Source of the DNA: Chromohalobacter marismortui
GTDB lineage: Bacteria > Pseudomonadota > Gammaproteobacteria > Pseudomonadales > Halomonadaceae
Direction: 5' to 3'
NCBI RefSeq assembly: GCF_004364315.1
Contig: NZ_SOBR01000003.1
Span: 248,001 to 312,000 of the forward strand
DNA: 64,000 nt
Position numbers and translations under genes: made by a program
The notes under the pieces: model-generated
Database searches by the model: none
The model's input: the letters and a program-made list of their open reading frames with translations, nothing else
Told to the model about the DNA's origin: nothing
Shown: positions 18,449-26,581 of the stretch, piece after piece
How positions within the stretch are numbered: the first letter of the stretch is position 1
Layout: every line of letters begins with the position of its first letter

Positions 18449-19114
18449 TCACACCGCCACGCCCTGCTTGAAAGCACTTACCTGTAGGCAGCGTTGTTCC
18501 AGGCACCAGTACTCATCGCAACGTTCGGTCAATACGCTCGGCTGATGGGCACTGAGCACGATGGCACAGCCTGCTTCATGCAGCGACGAGATCAATGTAC
18601 AGACATCGGCAATGGCCTGACGGTCGAGGCTGGCGGTAGGTTCATCGAGCAGCAACACGCGAGGCGACAAAAGCCACGCCCGTGCCAACGCCAATCGCAT
18701 GCGCTCACCGCCCGACAACGATCGGGCACGCTGCTCGGCATGCGCAGCCAGGCCGCAATGTTCCAGCATCGCGGCGACGCGATGGCGCGCTTCCTCCCGT
18801 CGCCAGCCGTGCCAGCGAGCCACATAGCGCAGGTTGCCGGCGACACTCGTATCGAAGAGATAAGGCTGTTGATGCAAATAGAGCACGCGCCCAGGGCATG
18901 GCGGTGACAACGGCGCCGCATTTCCCAATGTCCAGCGTATGGTGCCTTGGCGAGGGACCTCCAGCCCTGCCAGCAGACGCAGCAATGTCGTCTTGCCGCT
19001 GCCGTTATCGCCGCGCAGGTGCACGAGCGAGCGCCCCTGCCATTGCAAGTGAGATATCTCCCATAGCGCCGGCTCGCGGTCGAAGCCATGGGCTAGCTGG
19101 CTCACCTCGAGCAT
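18449..19114 (-). CDS. tupC: Tungstate-type ABC transporter, ATP-binding protein
   Basis: Small ABC ATPase of about 221 residues. Walker A is LRGDNGSGKTTLLRLLAG, the Q-loop region is LYLHQQPYLFDTSV, the signature is SLSGGERMRLALARAW, and Walker B is VLLLDEPTASLD. The H-loop is SAHQPSV. The assignment to tungstate or molybdate comes from the adjacent TupA/TupB pair. The ATG at 19114 has GAGG at good distance; the ATG at 19120, two codons earlier, is also possible. It lacks the C-terminal MOP domain of ModC. Confidence 0.85.
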   Translation of the reverse strand: MLEVSQLAHGFDREPALWEISHLQWQGRSLVHLRGDNGSGKTTLLRLLAGLEVPRQGTIRWTLGNAAPLSPPCPGRVLYLHQQPYLFDTSVAGNLRYVARWHGWRREEARHRVAAMLEHCGLAAHAEQRARSLSGGERMRLALARAWLLSPRVLLLDEPTASLDRQAIADVCTLISSLHEAGCAIVLSAHQPSVLTERCDEYWCLEQRCLQVSAFKQGVAV

Positions 19115-19143
19115 GAGCATTCCCCTCGATGGACGCGACGCGG

Positions 19144-19851
19144 TCAGGCGCTCACGGTTTGATGACCGCGTCCACGCATGACGCCCAGTAGTACATTGAG
19201 GACCAGCGCCAACAGCAGCAAGACGAGCCCCAAGGCCAGCCCTTGAGCAAATTTACCCTTGAGCGTTTCCAGCGCGATCGCCGTGGTGATGGTGCGCGTA
19301 AAATGCTCGATATTACCGCCGATCATCACCGCGCTACCGACTTCGGCAATGATGCGCCCGAACGCCGCCAGCACGGCGGCGATGACGCCGAAGCGCGCTT
19401 CGCGGATCAATAGCCATAAAGACGACCACCACCCCGCGCCTAGTTGCCGCGCCGTTTCCCAGGCCCGTTGATCGATGCTCTGTAACGTACTGTGCAACAT
19501 GGCGATCAAGACCGGCATCGCCAGCAGAAACTGCCCCATGATCATGGCGCGCTGGGTGAACAGCAATTGCCATTCTCCCAGCGGGCCACTGCGCGATAGC
19601 AGCATGAACAGCACCAGTCCCACCACCACTGTCGGCACGGCCATGAACGTATTGACCAACGATATCGCGAACCAGCGCCCCGGAAAGGCAACACGCGCCA
19701 GTAGCAAGGCGATCAACAAAGAAGGCGGCAAGGCTGCGAATATCGCCGTCAACGAGACACGAAAGGAAACGCCGATGATTTCCCATAAGGCCGGATCGAA
19801 GGAGACCAACAGATACAGCGCCTCCCCCACCGTGTTCATGAGCTCACGCAT
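19144..19851 (-). CDS. tupB: Tungstate-type ABC transporter, permease
   Basis: A 235-residue inner-membrane permease with about five to six hydrophobic segments. The family strings are FMAVPTVVVGLVLFMLLSRS, RQLGAGWWSSLWLLIREARF, the EAA-loop-like region and FGRIIAEVGSAVMIGGNIEH. These match TupB/WtpB-like permeases for oxyanions. The start is 15 bases after tupA and the stop about 29 bases before tupC, consistent with one transcript. Confidence 0.88.
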   Translation of the reverse strand: MRELMNTVGEALYLLVSFDPALWEIIGVSFRVSLTAIFAALPPSLLIALLLARVAFPGRWFAISLVNTFMAVPTVVVGLVLFMLLSRSGPLGEWQLLFTQRAMIMGQFLLAMPVLIAMLHSTLQSIDQRAWETARQLGAGWWSSLWLLIREARFGVIAAVLAAFGRIIAEVGSAVMIGGNIEHFTRTITTAIALETLKGKFAQGLALGLVLLLLALVLNVLLGVMRGRGHQTVSA

Positions 19852-19866
19852 CGGCGTCTCCGCGCA

Positions 19867-20715
19867 TCAGTCGTTTTCTTGGACGGCGGCGGAAGGATCG
19901 ACCTTCTCACCGGCGCTAGCATGAAACAATACCTTGTCGTTGAGTCGGAACGCATCGATCAGGTCCTGCCCCTCATCGGAAATCAGCCACTCGGCCAGCG
20001 CTCGTGCCCCCTGTGTATTGAGCCCCTCATGGCGTTCGGGATTGACCAGAATGACCTGGTAAGGGTTGAACAATGCCTTGTCACCCTCGACCATGATCTC
20101 CAGATCCAGCTTGTCCTTCATCGCCAACCAGGTCCCCCGATCCGTCAAGGTGTAGCCCTGCAGTTCACTGGCCATGTTCAGTACAGCGCCCATGCCTTGG
20201 CCGGCGGAGCGGTAGCCCTCGAAATCAGGGGTGGTTCCGGCGTCTTGCCACAGGTGATTTTCTTTTTTCTCGGTGCCGGAATCATCGCCGCGCGAAATGA
20301 ATGTCGCGCCCTCATCGGCCAGCGTGGCAAACGCACGGGTCGCATCATCGCCACCCTCAATGCCCGCCGGATCGTCGGCGGGCCCTACGATCACGAAATC
20401 GTTGTACATCACGCCATGCGGCTCGACACCGTAACCGGCATCGACGAAGGCCTTTTCCGCTCCGGGAGCATGCGTCAGGACCACATCGACATCACCATCA
20501 CGCCCCAGCCTTAGCGCCTTGCCGGTGCCCACGGGGATGACCTGGACCTGATAAGGATGGTCTTGCTCGAACTTGGGCAACAGATAATCGAGCAATCCCG
20601 AATTATAGGTACTGGTGGTGGTCGCCAGGCGCACGATATCGGCCGCCTGGGCGCCGGAGGCCAGCAGGAACGTTAGCGCCAGGGCGGCGAGCAGTGGAAA
20701 ACGGCGTTGTAGCAT
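19867..20715 (-). CDS. tupA: Tungstate-type ABC transporter, periplasmic binding protein
   Basis: A 282-residue secreted protein. The signal peptide MLQRRFPLLAALALTFLLAS ends with GAQA before ADIV. The mature start, LATTTSTYNSGLLDYLLPKF, is the TupA oxyanion-binding motif (TTTSTxxSGLL). SRGDDSGTEKKENHLW and GYTLTDRGTWLAM are also typical. It distinguishes tungstate from molybdate poorly by sequence alone. The start at 20715 has GAGAGG 6 bases upstream. A sigma-54-type promoter lies about 36 bases from its ATG to the expected start site. The longer open frame upstream to 20982 is not coding. Confidence 0.9.
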   Translation of the reverse strand: MLQRRFPLLAALALTFLLASGAQAADIVRLATTTSTYNSGLLDYLLPKFEQDHPYQVQVIPVGTGKALRLGRDGDVDVVLTHAPGAEKAFVDAGYGVEPHGVMYNDFVIVGPADDPAGIEGGDDATRAFATLADEGATFISRGDDSGTEKKENHLWQDAGTTPDFEGYRSAGQGMGAVLNMASELQGYTLTDRGTWLAMKDKLDLEIMVEGDKALFNPYQVILVNPERHEGLNTQGARALAEWLISDEGQDLIDAFRLNDKVLFHASAGEKVDPSAAVQEND

Positions 20716-20761
20716 GGGAAACCTCTCATCATTGTGGGGCCGTGGATACACTCGACTCCCT

Positions 20762-20777
20762 TGCAATTGGCATGCCT
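20762..20777 (-). promoter_or_regulatory. Candidate sigma-54 (-24/-12) promoter of tupABC
   Basis: On the minus strand, AGGCATGCCAATTGCA (20777-20762) matches TGGCACG-N4-TTGCA at all but two of the twelve specified positions. It keeps the invariant GG and GC dinucleotides exactly 10 bases apart. The predicted start site is near 20751, in front of the tupA ribosome-binding site. A divergent sigma-54 activator gene starts 150 bases away. A small palindrome, GACATAGTGTC (20887-20897), could be an activator site, but it is also close to that gene's own start. Confidence 0.65.
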
Positions 20778-20920
20778 GACGTGACCCTGCCGCCAAAAAC
20801 GGTGACAATTGCCGGATCGCATCGCGCCTTTTACCATGAAAATAATCCAGGTGCGTAACGAATGGAACAAATTGACCCAATAGCGAGACATAGTGTCCCG
20901 TCACGCAGGGAACGCCACTC

Positions 20921-22282
20921 ATGACTGCATCCACCGAACTGCCCACCGCCTCCGTGCTGATCGTCGACGACGAGCCTGGCATGCGCAGCTATCTGGCCAA
21001 GGCGCTGGCCTCGCGCTTTGCGCTGGTCGAGGTCGCCGACTCGCTCAGTGCCGCCGAGGCGCTGCGCCAGCGTCTACACTTCGATCTGCTGCTGGTGGAC
21101 ATCCGCCTTCCCGATCGGTCGGGCATCGAGTGGCACGAAGCCCTCGGCCCCGAACGGCGTAGCGATATCATCTTCATGACCGCCTACGCCGATCTCGACA
21201 TGGCGGTCAAAGCGCTGCGCGCGGGCGCCAGCGACTTCATCATCAAGCCGTTTCGGCTCGAGCAGTTGCAAGGCGCCGTCGACCGCTGCCTGGCTCAGCG
21301 CCGTCTGGCGCGCGAGAATTTCGTGCTCAAGCGCGAGACGCAGCGCCTTTATCACCCCGACGAAAGCATGATCGGGGATAGCCGCGCCATGGCCCAGGTC
21401 AGAACGATCATCGAACGCGTCGCACCGGCCCCCTCGGCTGTCTTGATCCATGGCGAGTCGGGCACTGGCAAGGAGCTCGTGGCGCGTGACCTGCATCGCC
21501 TTTCAGGGCGGTTCGGGGCTTTCGTTCCGCTCAATTGTGGCGCCATCGCCGGCGAGCTGCTGGAGTCGGAACTCTTCGGCCATATCAAGGGGGCGTTCAC
21601 CGGCGCGGTGAAGACCCGCGAAGGGCTGTTCACCTATGCCGACGGCGGGACGTTGTTTCTCGACGAAATCGCCGAGATGCCATTGGCCATGCAGGCCAAA
21701 CTGCTGCGCGTGATCGAAAGCAAACGCATCCGTCCGGTGGGTAGCGAGCAGGAACAACCCGTGGACGTGCGCATCATCGCCGCCACCCATCGCAACCTGC
21801 AGCATGAAGTCAGCGAGGGACGCTTCCGTGAGGATCTCTATTTTCGCCTCAATGTCCTGACCATGACCCTTCCCGCCTTGCGCGAGCGCCCCGAGGATAT
21901 TCCTGTCCTGGCCCACCATTTTTCCCGGCAGCTGGCACGCGATCTCGGCCTCGAAGCCCTGCCGTGGCAACACGCCGATCTCGAGCGCCTGACGCATTAC
22001 CCTTGGCCCGGAAACATCCGCGAACTCAAGAATTTCATCGAACGTTGTATCCTGCTCGGCCAGCTTCCCAGTGACATGCTCGACGAGGCAGCCGACAGCT
22101 CCTCCAGCGATAGCGTCAAGGGCTATCCTTGCGACTGGTCGCTGGAAGCCGTCGAACGAGCGCATATCCTGGAGGTGCTCGGGGCTCACGGTCATAACAA
22201 GTCCAGCGCCGCTCGCTCTCTGGGCGTGTCGCGCAAGACCCTCGATCGCAAGCTCAACGCCTGGCAAGACCTCGGCGCATGA
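20921..22282 (+). CDS. Sigma-54-dependent response regulator (NtrC/DctD type)
   Basis: A 453-residue three-domain activator. The receiver domain is at 1-120 (SVLIVDDEPGMRSY, phospho-acceptor Asp60 in LLLVDIRLP, Thr in FMTAYAD, Lys in FIIKPF). The AAA+ domain is at about 145-380 with Walker A GESGTGKE near 178, the sigma-54 contact loop GAFTGA near 224 and Walker B GGTLFLDEIAEMP. A C-terminal Fis-type HTH (NKSSAARSLGVSRKTLDRKL) binds DNA. It is translationally coupled (ATGA) to the following histidine kinase, its likely partner. It is divergent from tupA, which carries a sigma-54-like promoter, so tungstate/molybdate uptake is the probable target. Confidence 0.95.
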   Translation: MTASTELPTASVLIVDDEPGMRSYLAKALASRFALVEVADSLSAAEALRQRLHFDLLLVDIRLPDRSGIEWHEALGPERRSDIIFMTAYADLDMAVKALRAGASDFIIKPFRLEQLQGAVDRCLAQRRLARENFVLKRETQRLYHPDESMIGDSRAMAQVRTIIERVAPAPSAVLIHGESGTGKELVARDLHRLSGRFGAFVPLNCGAIAGELLESELFGHIKGAFTGAVKTREGLFTYADGGTLFLDEIAEMPLAMQAKLLRVIESKRIRPVGSEQEQPVDVRIIAATHRNLQHEVSEGRFREDLYFRLNVLTMTLPALRERPEDIPVLAHHFSRQLARDLGLEALPWQHADLERLTHYPWPGNIRELKNFIERCILLGQLPSDMLDEAADSSSSDSVKGYPCDWSLEAVERAHILEVLGAHGHNKSSAARSLGVSRKTLDRKLNAWQDLGA

Positions 22283-24378
22283 GACGCCTGCGCCGCTGGC
22301 TGCGCGCCTCGATTCGACGTCGGCTCTTGTGGCTCACGTTCGCGCCCATGGCGTTGCTGATAATCGCCCTGACGGGACTCACCGCCTACTGGACCTCGAC
22401 GTACAATGACCGTCAGTTGTACATGAAAGTGCGTGCCGACCTGGCCGTCGCCTCGCGGGTTCTGGATGGCTTGAGCCAGCAGCAGCAAGCACGCCTCGAG
22501 GAATTGGCGCATAGCCACGCGCTCGCCTCGGCACTGCAGGGCGAGGGGTCGCAATCCCTCGAGGCACTGCTCGATGAAACCCAGGAAGCAATGCAACTGG
22601 ACTGGTTGCGCGTGGTACCGCTGGCAGCCTTCGAGACACGCCCCGAACTGCACCGCCGATTGCACTCGCCAGGCCATACACACGGCATGTCCGGCCTGGA
22701 TGTGCTCCCCGCAACGCGGCTCGAGACACTGGCTCCCGGACTGGCCCAACGCGCGCGCCTCGAGCTGCATGACACACCGCAAGCCGCCCCCAGCGATCGG
22801 CGACGCGAAACACGCGGTATGGTGCTACGCACGCTGTATCCAATTCATGATGACCCGGGCCACCGGCGTCTTCTGCTGGATGGCGGGCGCTTGCTCAATG
22901 GCGATGCCGCTCCCGTGGATGATATTCGCGACCTGGTCTATGGGCCGGGCACGTTGCCCGAAGGCAGTACCGGCAGCGTCACCTTGTTTCTCGATGACGT
23001 GCGCATCGCCACCAATGTACGCCTGGACAACGGCGAACGGGCACTCGGTACACGCGTCTCCGAGCCCGTCAGTCGCCAAGTGCTCGAACGCGGCGAGCGT
23101 TTCATCGATAGCGCCTTCGTGGTCAGCGGCTGGTACGTCGCCGCTTATGCACCGCTCACATCGCTGACCGGTCAGCGTATCGGCATGATCTACGCCGGTT
23201 TCCCCCTGGCGCCTTATGAAGCCCTTTATCGGCAAACGCTCTTTCAGGTCGGTGCCATTCTGGCCATCATCGTCCTGATCTCAGGGCTGATGGTGATCCG
23301 CGGAATCGATGCTCTCGCCAGTCCAATACGCCGAATGCATCGCGTGATCCACGGGGTTCGCGAGGGTCGCCATTTGCGCATTGGTCACCTCGACAGCCAA
23401 GACGAACTGGCCGAACTGGCCCATGAATTCGATGCCATGCTCGATCGCCTGGATACCCACCAGGCCGCCTTGCAGCGCGCCGCTCAGACCCTCGAGCGAC
23501 GCGTCGAGGCACGCACCCAGTCCTTGACCGAAAAAACACGTGCCCTCGAGGAGCACGTGGCCTTGCTCAAGCAGGCGCGCGCCAGCCTGATGACGCAGGA
23601 GAAGCTCGCCGCCCTGGGCGAAATGACGGCTGGCATCGCGCATGAAATCAACAACCCCGCGGCCGTCATCCTGGGCCACGTGGAACTGCTGGACGATACG
23701 CTCGGTCCTGATGCGGCTCCCGTACGCGACGAGATCGACACCATCATCGCCCAAGTCGAGCGCATCCGGGCGCTGATCGACAACCTGCTGCAATACTCGC
23801 GTGCCGGCAACGGTCAAGAGCCGGCCTTCCGTGACGAGGACATCAATGCCATCGCCGCAGATACCGAGGTACTCGTCCGCCACGCGCTCGACAAGCACGG
23901 CCATCGGCTGATCGGTTCGCTGCACGCCACACGGCGAGCCGAATGCCACCGCGGCCAATTGCAGCAGGTACTGATCAACCTGCTGCTCAATGCCACTCAG
24001 GCCAGCACGTCACCGATGATCATTCATCTGGCCACGCGCGACACGTCACGCACGATTCCCGGACACGGACGGCGCGATGGCGTGGAGGTTCGTGTTGCCG
24101 ACCAGGGGCCGGGCATTCCACTGGAACTACGTGGGCGCGTCTTCGATCCGTTCTTCACCACGCGCGAAGCAGGCTCCGGGCTCGGCCTGGCCATCAGCGC
24201 GGGTATCGTACGTCGCAGCGGCGGCGAGATGTGGGTCGCCTCGGCACGCGGTCGCGGCTCGATATTCCATGTCTGGCTCCCCTGCCAGGCATTTCCCAGC
24301 GGCGCCGAGGACGTCACGACACGCAAATTGATCGCCTCTCTCAGCGACATGACCTCACCGTCCTCACGCGGCGGTTAA
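22279..24378 (+). CDS. Membrane sensor histidine kinase
   Basis: A 699-residue kinase. Transmembrane segment 1 is at about 15-40. A large periplasmic sensor region of about 270 residues follows (dCache-like, RRLLLDGGRLLNGD ... GSVTLFLDDVRIATNVRL ... VVSGWYVAAYAPL). Transmembrane segment 2 is at about 318-342, then HAMP and a coiled coil. The HisKA box has H455 in GIAHEINNPAAV. The ATPase domain has NLLLNATQA, DQGPGIP and GSGLGLAIS. The partner is the upstream sigma-54 regulator, with overlapping ATGA. The ligand is unknown; the position next to tupABC suggests an oxyanion or a Mo/W-enzyme substrate. Confidence 0.93.
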   Translation: MRRLRRWLRASIRRRLLWLTFAPMALLIIALTGLTAYWTSTYNDRQLYMKVRADLAVASRVLDGLSQQQQARLEELAHSHALASALQGEGSQSLEALLDETQEAMQLDWLRVVPLAAFETRPELHRRLHSPGHTHGMSGLDVLPATRLETLAPGLAQRARLELHDTPQAAPSDRRRETRGMVLRTLYPIHDDPGHRRLLLDGGRLLNGDAAPVDDIRDLVYGPGTLPEGSTGSVTLFLDDVRIATNVRLDNGERALGTRVSEPVSRQVLERGERFIDSAFVVSGWYVAAYAPLTSLTGQRIGMIYAGFPLAPYEALYRQTLFQVGAILAIIVLISGLMVIRGIDALASPIRRMHRVIHGVREGRHLRIGHLDSQDELAELAHEFDAMLDRLDTHQAALQRAAQTLERRVEARTQSLTEKTRALEEHVALLKQARASLMTQEKLAALGEMTAGIAHEINNPAAVILGHVELLDDTLGPDAAPVRDEIDTIIAQVERIRALIDNLLQYSRAGNGQEPAFRDEDINAIAADTEVLVRHALDKHGHRLIGSLHATRRAECHRGQLQQVLINLLLNATQASTSPMIIHLATRDTSRTIPGHGRRDGVEVRVADQGPGIPLELRGRVFDPFFTTREAGSGLGLAISAGIVRRSGGEMWVASARGRGSIFHVWLPCQAFPSGAEDVTTRKLIASLSDMTSPSSRGG

Positions 24379-24439
24379 GATCGCTTCAACGAGGCGCTAT
24401 CATAGGTCGATAACGTCTCGGTACACGCAAGGATCATCC

Positions 24440-25027
24440 ATGAGCGGATTCGACGTCGGCGCACGTCTCAAGCAATTGCGCATGTTGCGCGACTTATCGC
24501 AACGCGAGCTGGCGAAACGTGCCGGCGTGACCAACAGCACCATTTCGCTCATCGAGCAGAATAGCGTGAGTCCTTCGGTGAGCTCGCTGAAAAAAATTCT
24601 CGATGCCATGCCGGTCTCGATCAGCGAGTTCTTCGTCGGCGAGGAAACCAGCCCCCAGGAGAAAGTCTTCTATCGCGCCGCAGAGCTGACGGAAATCGGC
24701 GATGGCAATCTTTCCTGGCGTCTGGTCGCCGCACGCCACCCCAGCCGCGGCATGTCGATCATCCACGAGCATTACCCGCCAGGGGCCGATACCGGCGAGG
24801 ACATGCTCGAACACGAAGGCGAGGAAGGCGGCGTCGTCGTTTCCGGTACCATCGAACTCACCGTCAATGGTGATACCCAATGCCTGCACGCGGGCGACGC
24901 CTACTATTTCGACTCGCGCCTTCCTCACCGCTTTCGCAATCCCGGCGCTGGGGACTGCGTCATCGTCAGCGCCAACACTCCCCCGGGTTTCTCGGAGGGC
25001 GGGGCGAGTACGCATCACCGCCACTAG
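24440..25027 (+). CDS. XRE-cupin transcriptional regulator (PuuR-like)
   Basis: A 195-residue regulator with an N-terminal XRE HTH (LKQLRMLRDLSQRELAKRAG, TNSTISLIEQNSVSPSVSSL) and a C-terminal cupin (EHEGEEGGVVVSGTIELTVN, AGDAYYFDSRLPHRF). The architecture and sequence resemble PuuR, the putrescine-responsive repressor of E. coli. No polyamine-degradation gene is in the window, so the effector is not established. AAGGATCATCC precedes the ATG. Confidence 0.85.
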   Translation: MSGFDVGARLKQLRMLRDLSQRELAKRAGVTNSTISLIEQNSVSPSVSSLKKILDAMPVSISEFFVGEETSPQEKVFYRAAELTEIGDGNLSWRLVAARHPSRGMSIIHEHYPPGADTGEDMLEHEGEEGGVVVSGTIELTVNGDTQCLHAGDAYYFDSRLPHRFRNPGAGDCVIVSANTPPGFSEGGASTHHRH

Positions 25028-25056
25028 CCTCCACCTGACGAGCCTCCCGCTCTCCC

Positions 25057-26298
25057 TCACTCATGCTTGGCGGCCGGCGGCAAGGCCCAGTTGAGCACGA
25101 TACCGACCAGCGCGGCGAGGCTCACGCCCTGCAGAGCGTATTCGCCGCTACCGAGCTGCATCCCCCCAATACCGAACACCAGGATCAGCGACACCACCAC
25201 GAGATTGCGCGGCGCGGTCAAGGACTCGCCGCCACGCACCAAGGAGTTCATCCCCACGACCGCGATGGAGCCGAACAACAGGGTCATGATCCCCCCCATC
25301 ACCGGCGTAGGGATGGTCTGCAACAACATGCCAAGCTTGGCCACGAACGCCAGTACAATGGCGGTACAGGCTGCGACGATCATGATCGCCGGATTGAAAT
25401 TGCGAGTCAGCGTTACCGCGCCGGTGACCTCCGAATAGGTTGTGTTGGGCGGTCCACCGAAAAGTGCCGCCACGGACGTCGCCAGCCCATCGCCCAGCAG
25501 GGTGCGCTTGAGTCCGGGGGTTTCCAGGTAATTGCGACGTGTGACCGACCCGATCGCCACCATATCGCCGATGTGCTCGATCACCGGCGCGATGGCCACC
25601 GGAATCATGAACAGGATCGCTGCAAGATTGAACGTCGGGGACACGAAATCGGGCCACGCCAGCCAGGCGGCGTCATGCACCGGCGTCAGATCGACCACGC
25701 CCATGGCCAGCCCTAACGCATACCCGACGACGATCCCGCCCATGATCGGAATCAGACGGATCAGGCCTCGCCCGAAAACCGCCAACACCAGCGTTACCAG
25801 TAGGCTGATCATCGACAACGAAATGGCCTGGACATAGCCCATATCGCTGTTTTTCCCCGTGGCCATATCCACTGCCACCGGCGCCAGCGCGAGGCCGATG
25901 ACCATGATCACCGGTCCCACCACGACCGAGGGCAGCAGGCGATGCAGCCATGCGGTTCCCCTCACGCGCACGATCTGTGAGATCGCCACATAGACCAGGC
26001 CTGCGACGAACAATCCACCCAAGGTGGCAGGTATGCCATAGCTGGCCACCGACCCCTGAATGGGGGCGATGAACGCAAATGAGGACGCCAGAAACACGGG
26101 GATACTGCGTTGCGTGATGAACTGGAAGATCAAGGTGCCGATCCCCGCCGTGAATAACGCGACACTCGGGTCCAGACCTGTCAATAACGGCACCAGCACC
26201 AAGGCTCCGAACGCCACGAACAGCATTTGCGTTCCAGTGATCAGCGTGCGTATCGGATGGTTCGTTGGCGTCGCCGAGGTCGCAGTGTCGTCGGTCAT
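25057..26298 (-). CDS. uraA: Uracil permease (NCS2 family)
   Basis: A 413-residue proton-coupled nucleobase transporter with about 12-14 hydrophobic segments. FLASSFAFIAPIQ, the glutamate in APVIEHIGDMVAIG and FGGPPNTTYSEVTGAVTLTRN are UraA/NCS2 substrate-site motifs. A uracil rather than xanthine preference is inferred from closeness to UraA and from upp lying upstream on the same strand, though 6.6 kb away. AGGAG lies 10 bases from the ATG. Confidence 0.9.
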   Translation of the reverse strand: MTDDTATSATPTNHPIRTLITGTQMLFVAFGALVLVPLLTGLDPSVALFTAGIGTLIFQFITQRSIPVFLASSFAFIAPIQGSVASYGIPATLGGLFVAGLVYVAISQIVRVRGTAWLHRLLPSVVVGPVIMVIGLALAPVAVDMATGKNSDMGYVQAISLSMISLLVTLVLAVFGRGLIRLIPIMGGIVVGYALGLAMGVVDLTPVHDAAWLAWPDFVSPTFNLAAILFMIPVAIAPVIEHIGDMVAIGSVTRRNYLETPGLKRTLLGDGLATSVAALFGGPPNTTYSEVTGAVTLTRNFNPAIMIVAACTAIVLAFVAKLGMLLQTIPTPVMGGIMTLLFGSIAVVGMNSLVRGGESLTAPRNLVVVSLILVFGIGGMQLGSGEYALQGVSLAALVGIVLNWALPPAAKHE

Positions 26299-26453
26299 GG
26301 GAAAGCAGCTCCTGATATTGGTGGGCGGGAATGGAAGCGCGATATTCTAGCAATGACGATGGCTTCACCGCAGCTACCAGCGCACTAAGAGCTCCTTTCA
26401 ACACATTGATAGCGCGGATATCGGGGCAGTTGTCACAAGAGGCTTGTCCAAGC

Positions 26454-26489
26454 AAAAGGCCCCGCCCGGCATGAACCGAGTGAGGCCTT
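26454..26489 (-). terminator. Intrinsic terminator downstream of the glp ABC operon
   Basis: Read on the minus strand, AAGGCC and CTCGG pair with CCGGG and GGCCTT around the loop TTCATG, followed by TTTT. It sits between glpV (stop at 26582) and uraA. It would end the glycerol transporter transcript, which makes uraA read-through uncertain. Confidence 0.55.
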
Positions 26490-26526
26490 GTGTTGTACTC
26501 CGAATCGCCGACTACACGATCATGGC

Positions 26527-26550
26527 ATGTCCCGGGCAAGCCCGGGACAT
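26527..26550. repeat. Perfect 11-bp inverted repeat
   Basis: ATGTCCCGGGC, a two-base centre AA, then GCCCGGGACAT. It is 31 bases past the glpV stop and lacks a T-run on either strand. It may stabilise the 3' end of the glp mRNA or form part of a compound terminator with the hairpin at 26454-26489. Confidence 0.7.
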
Positions 26551-26581
26551 TCATGGACGCGTCAAGCACCACGTCCATTGA

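Noticed and set aside
20921-24378. Whether the two-component pair could be the C4-dicarboxylate DctB/DctD system
   Set aside because: The architecture is DctB/DctD-like, but no dct transporter is near, and the only -24/-12 element found nearby faces tupA.
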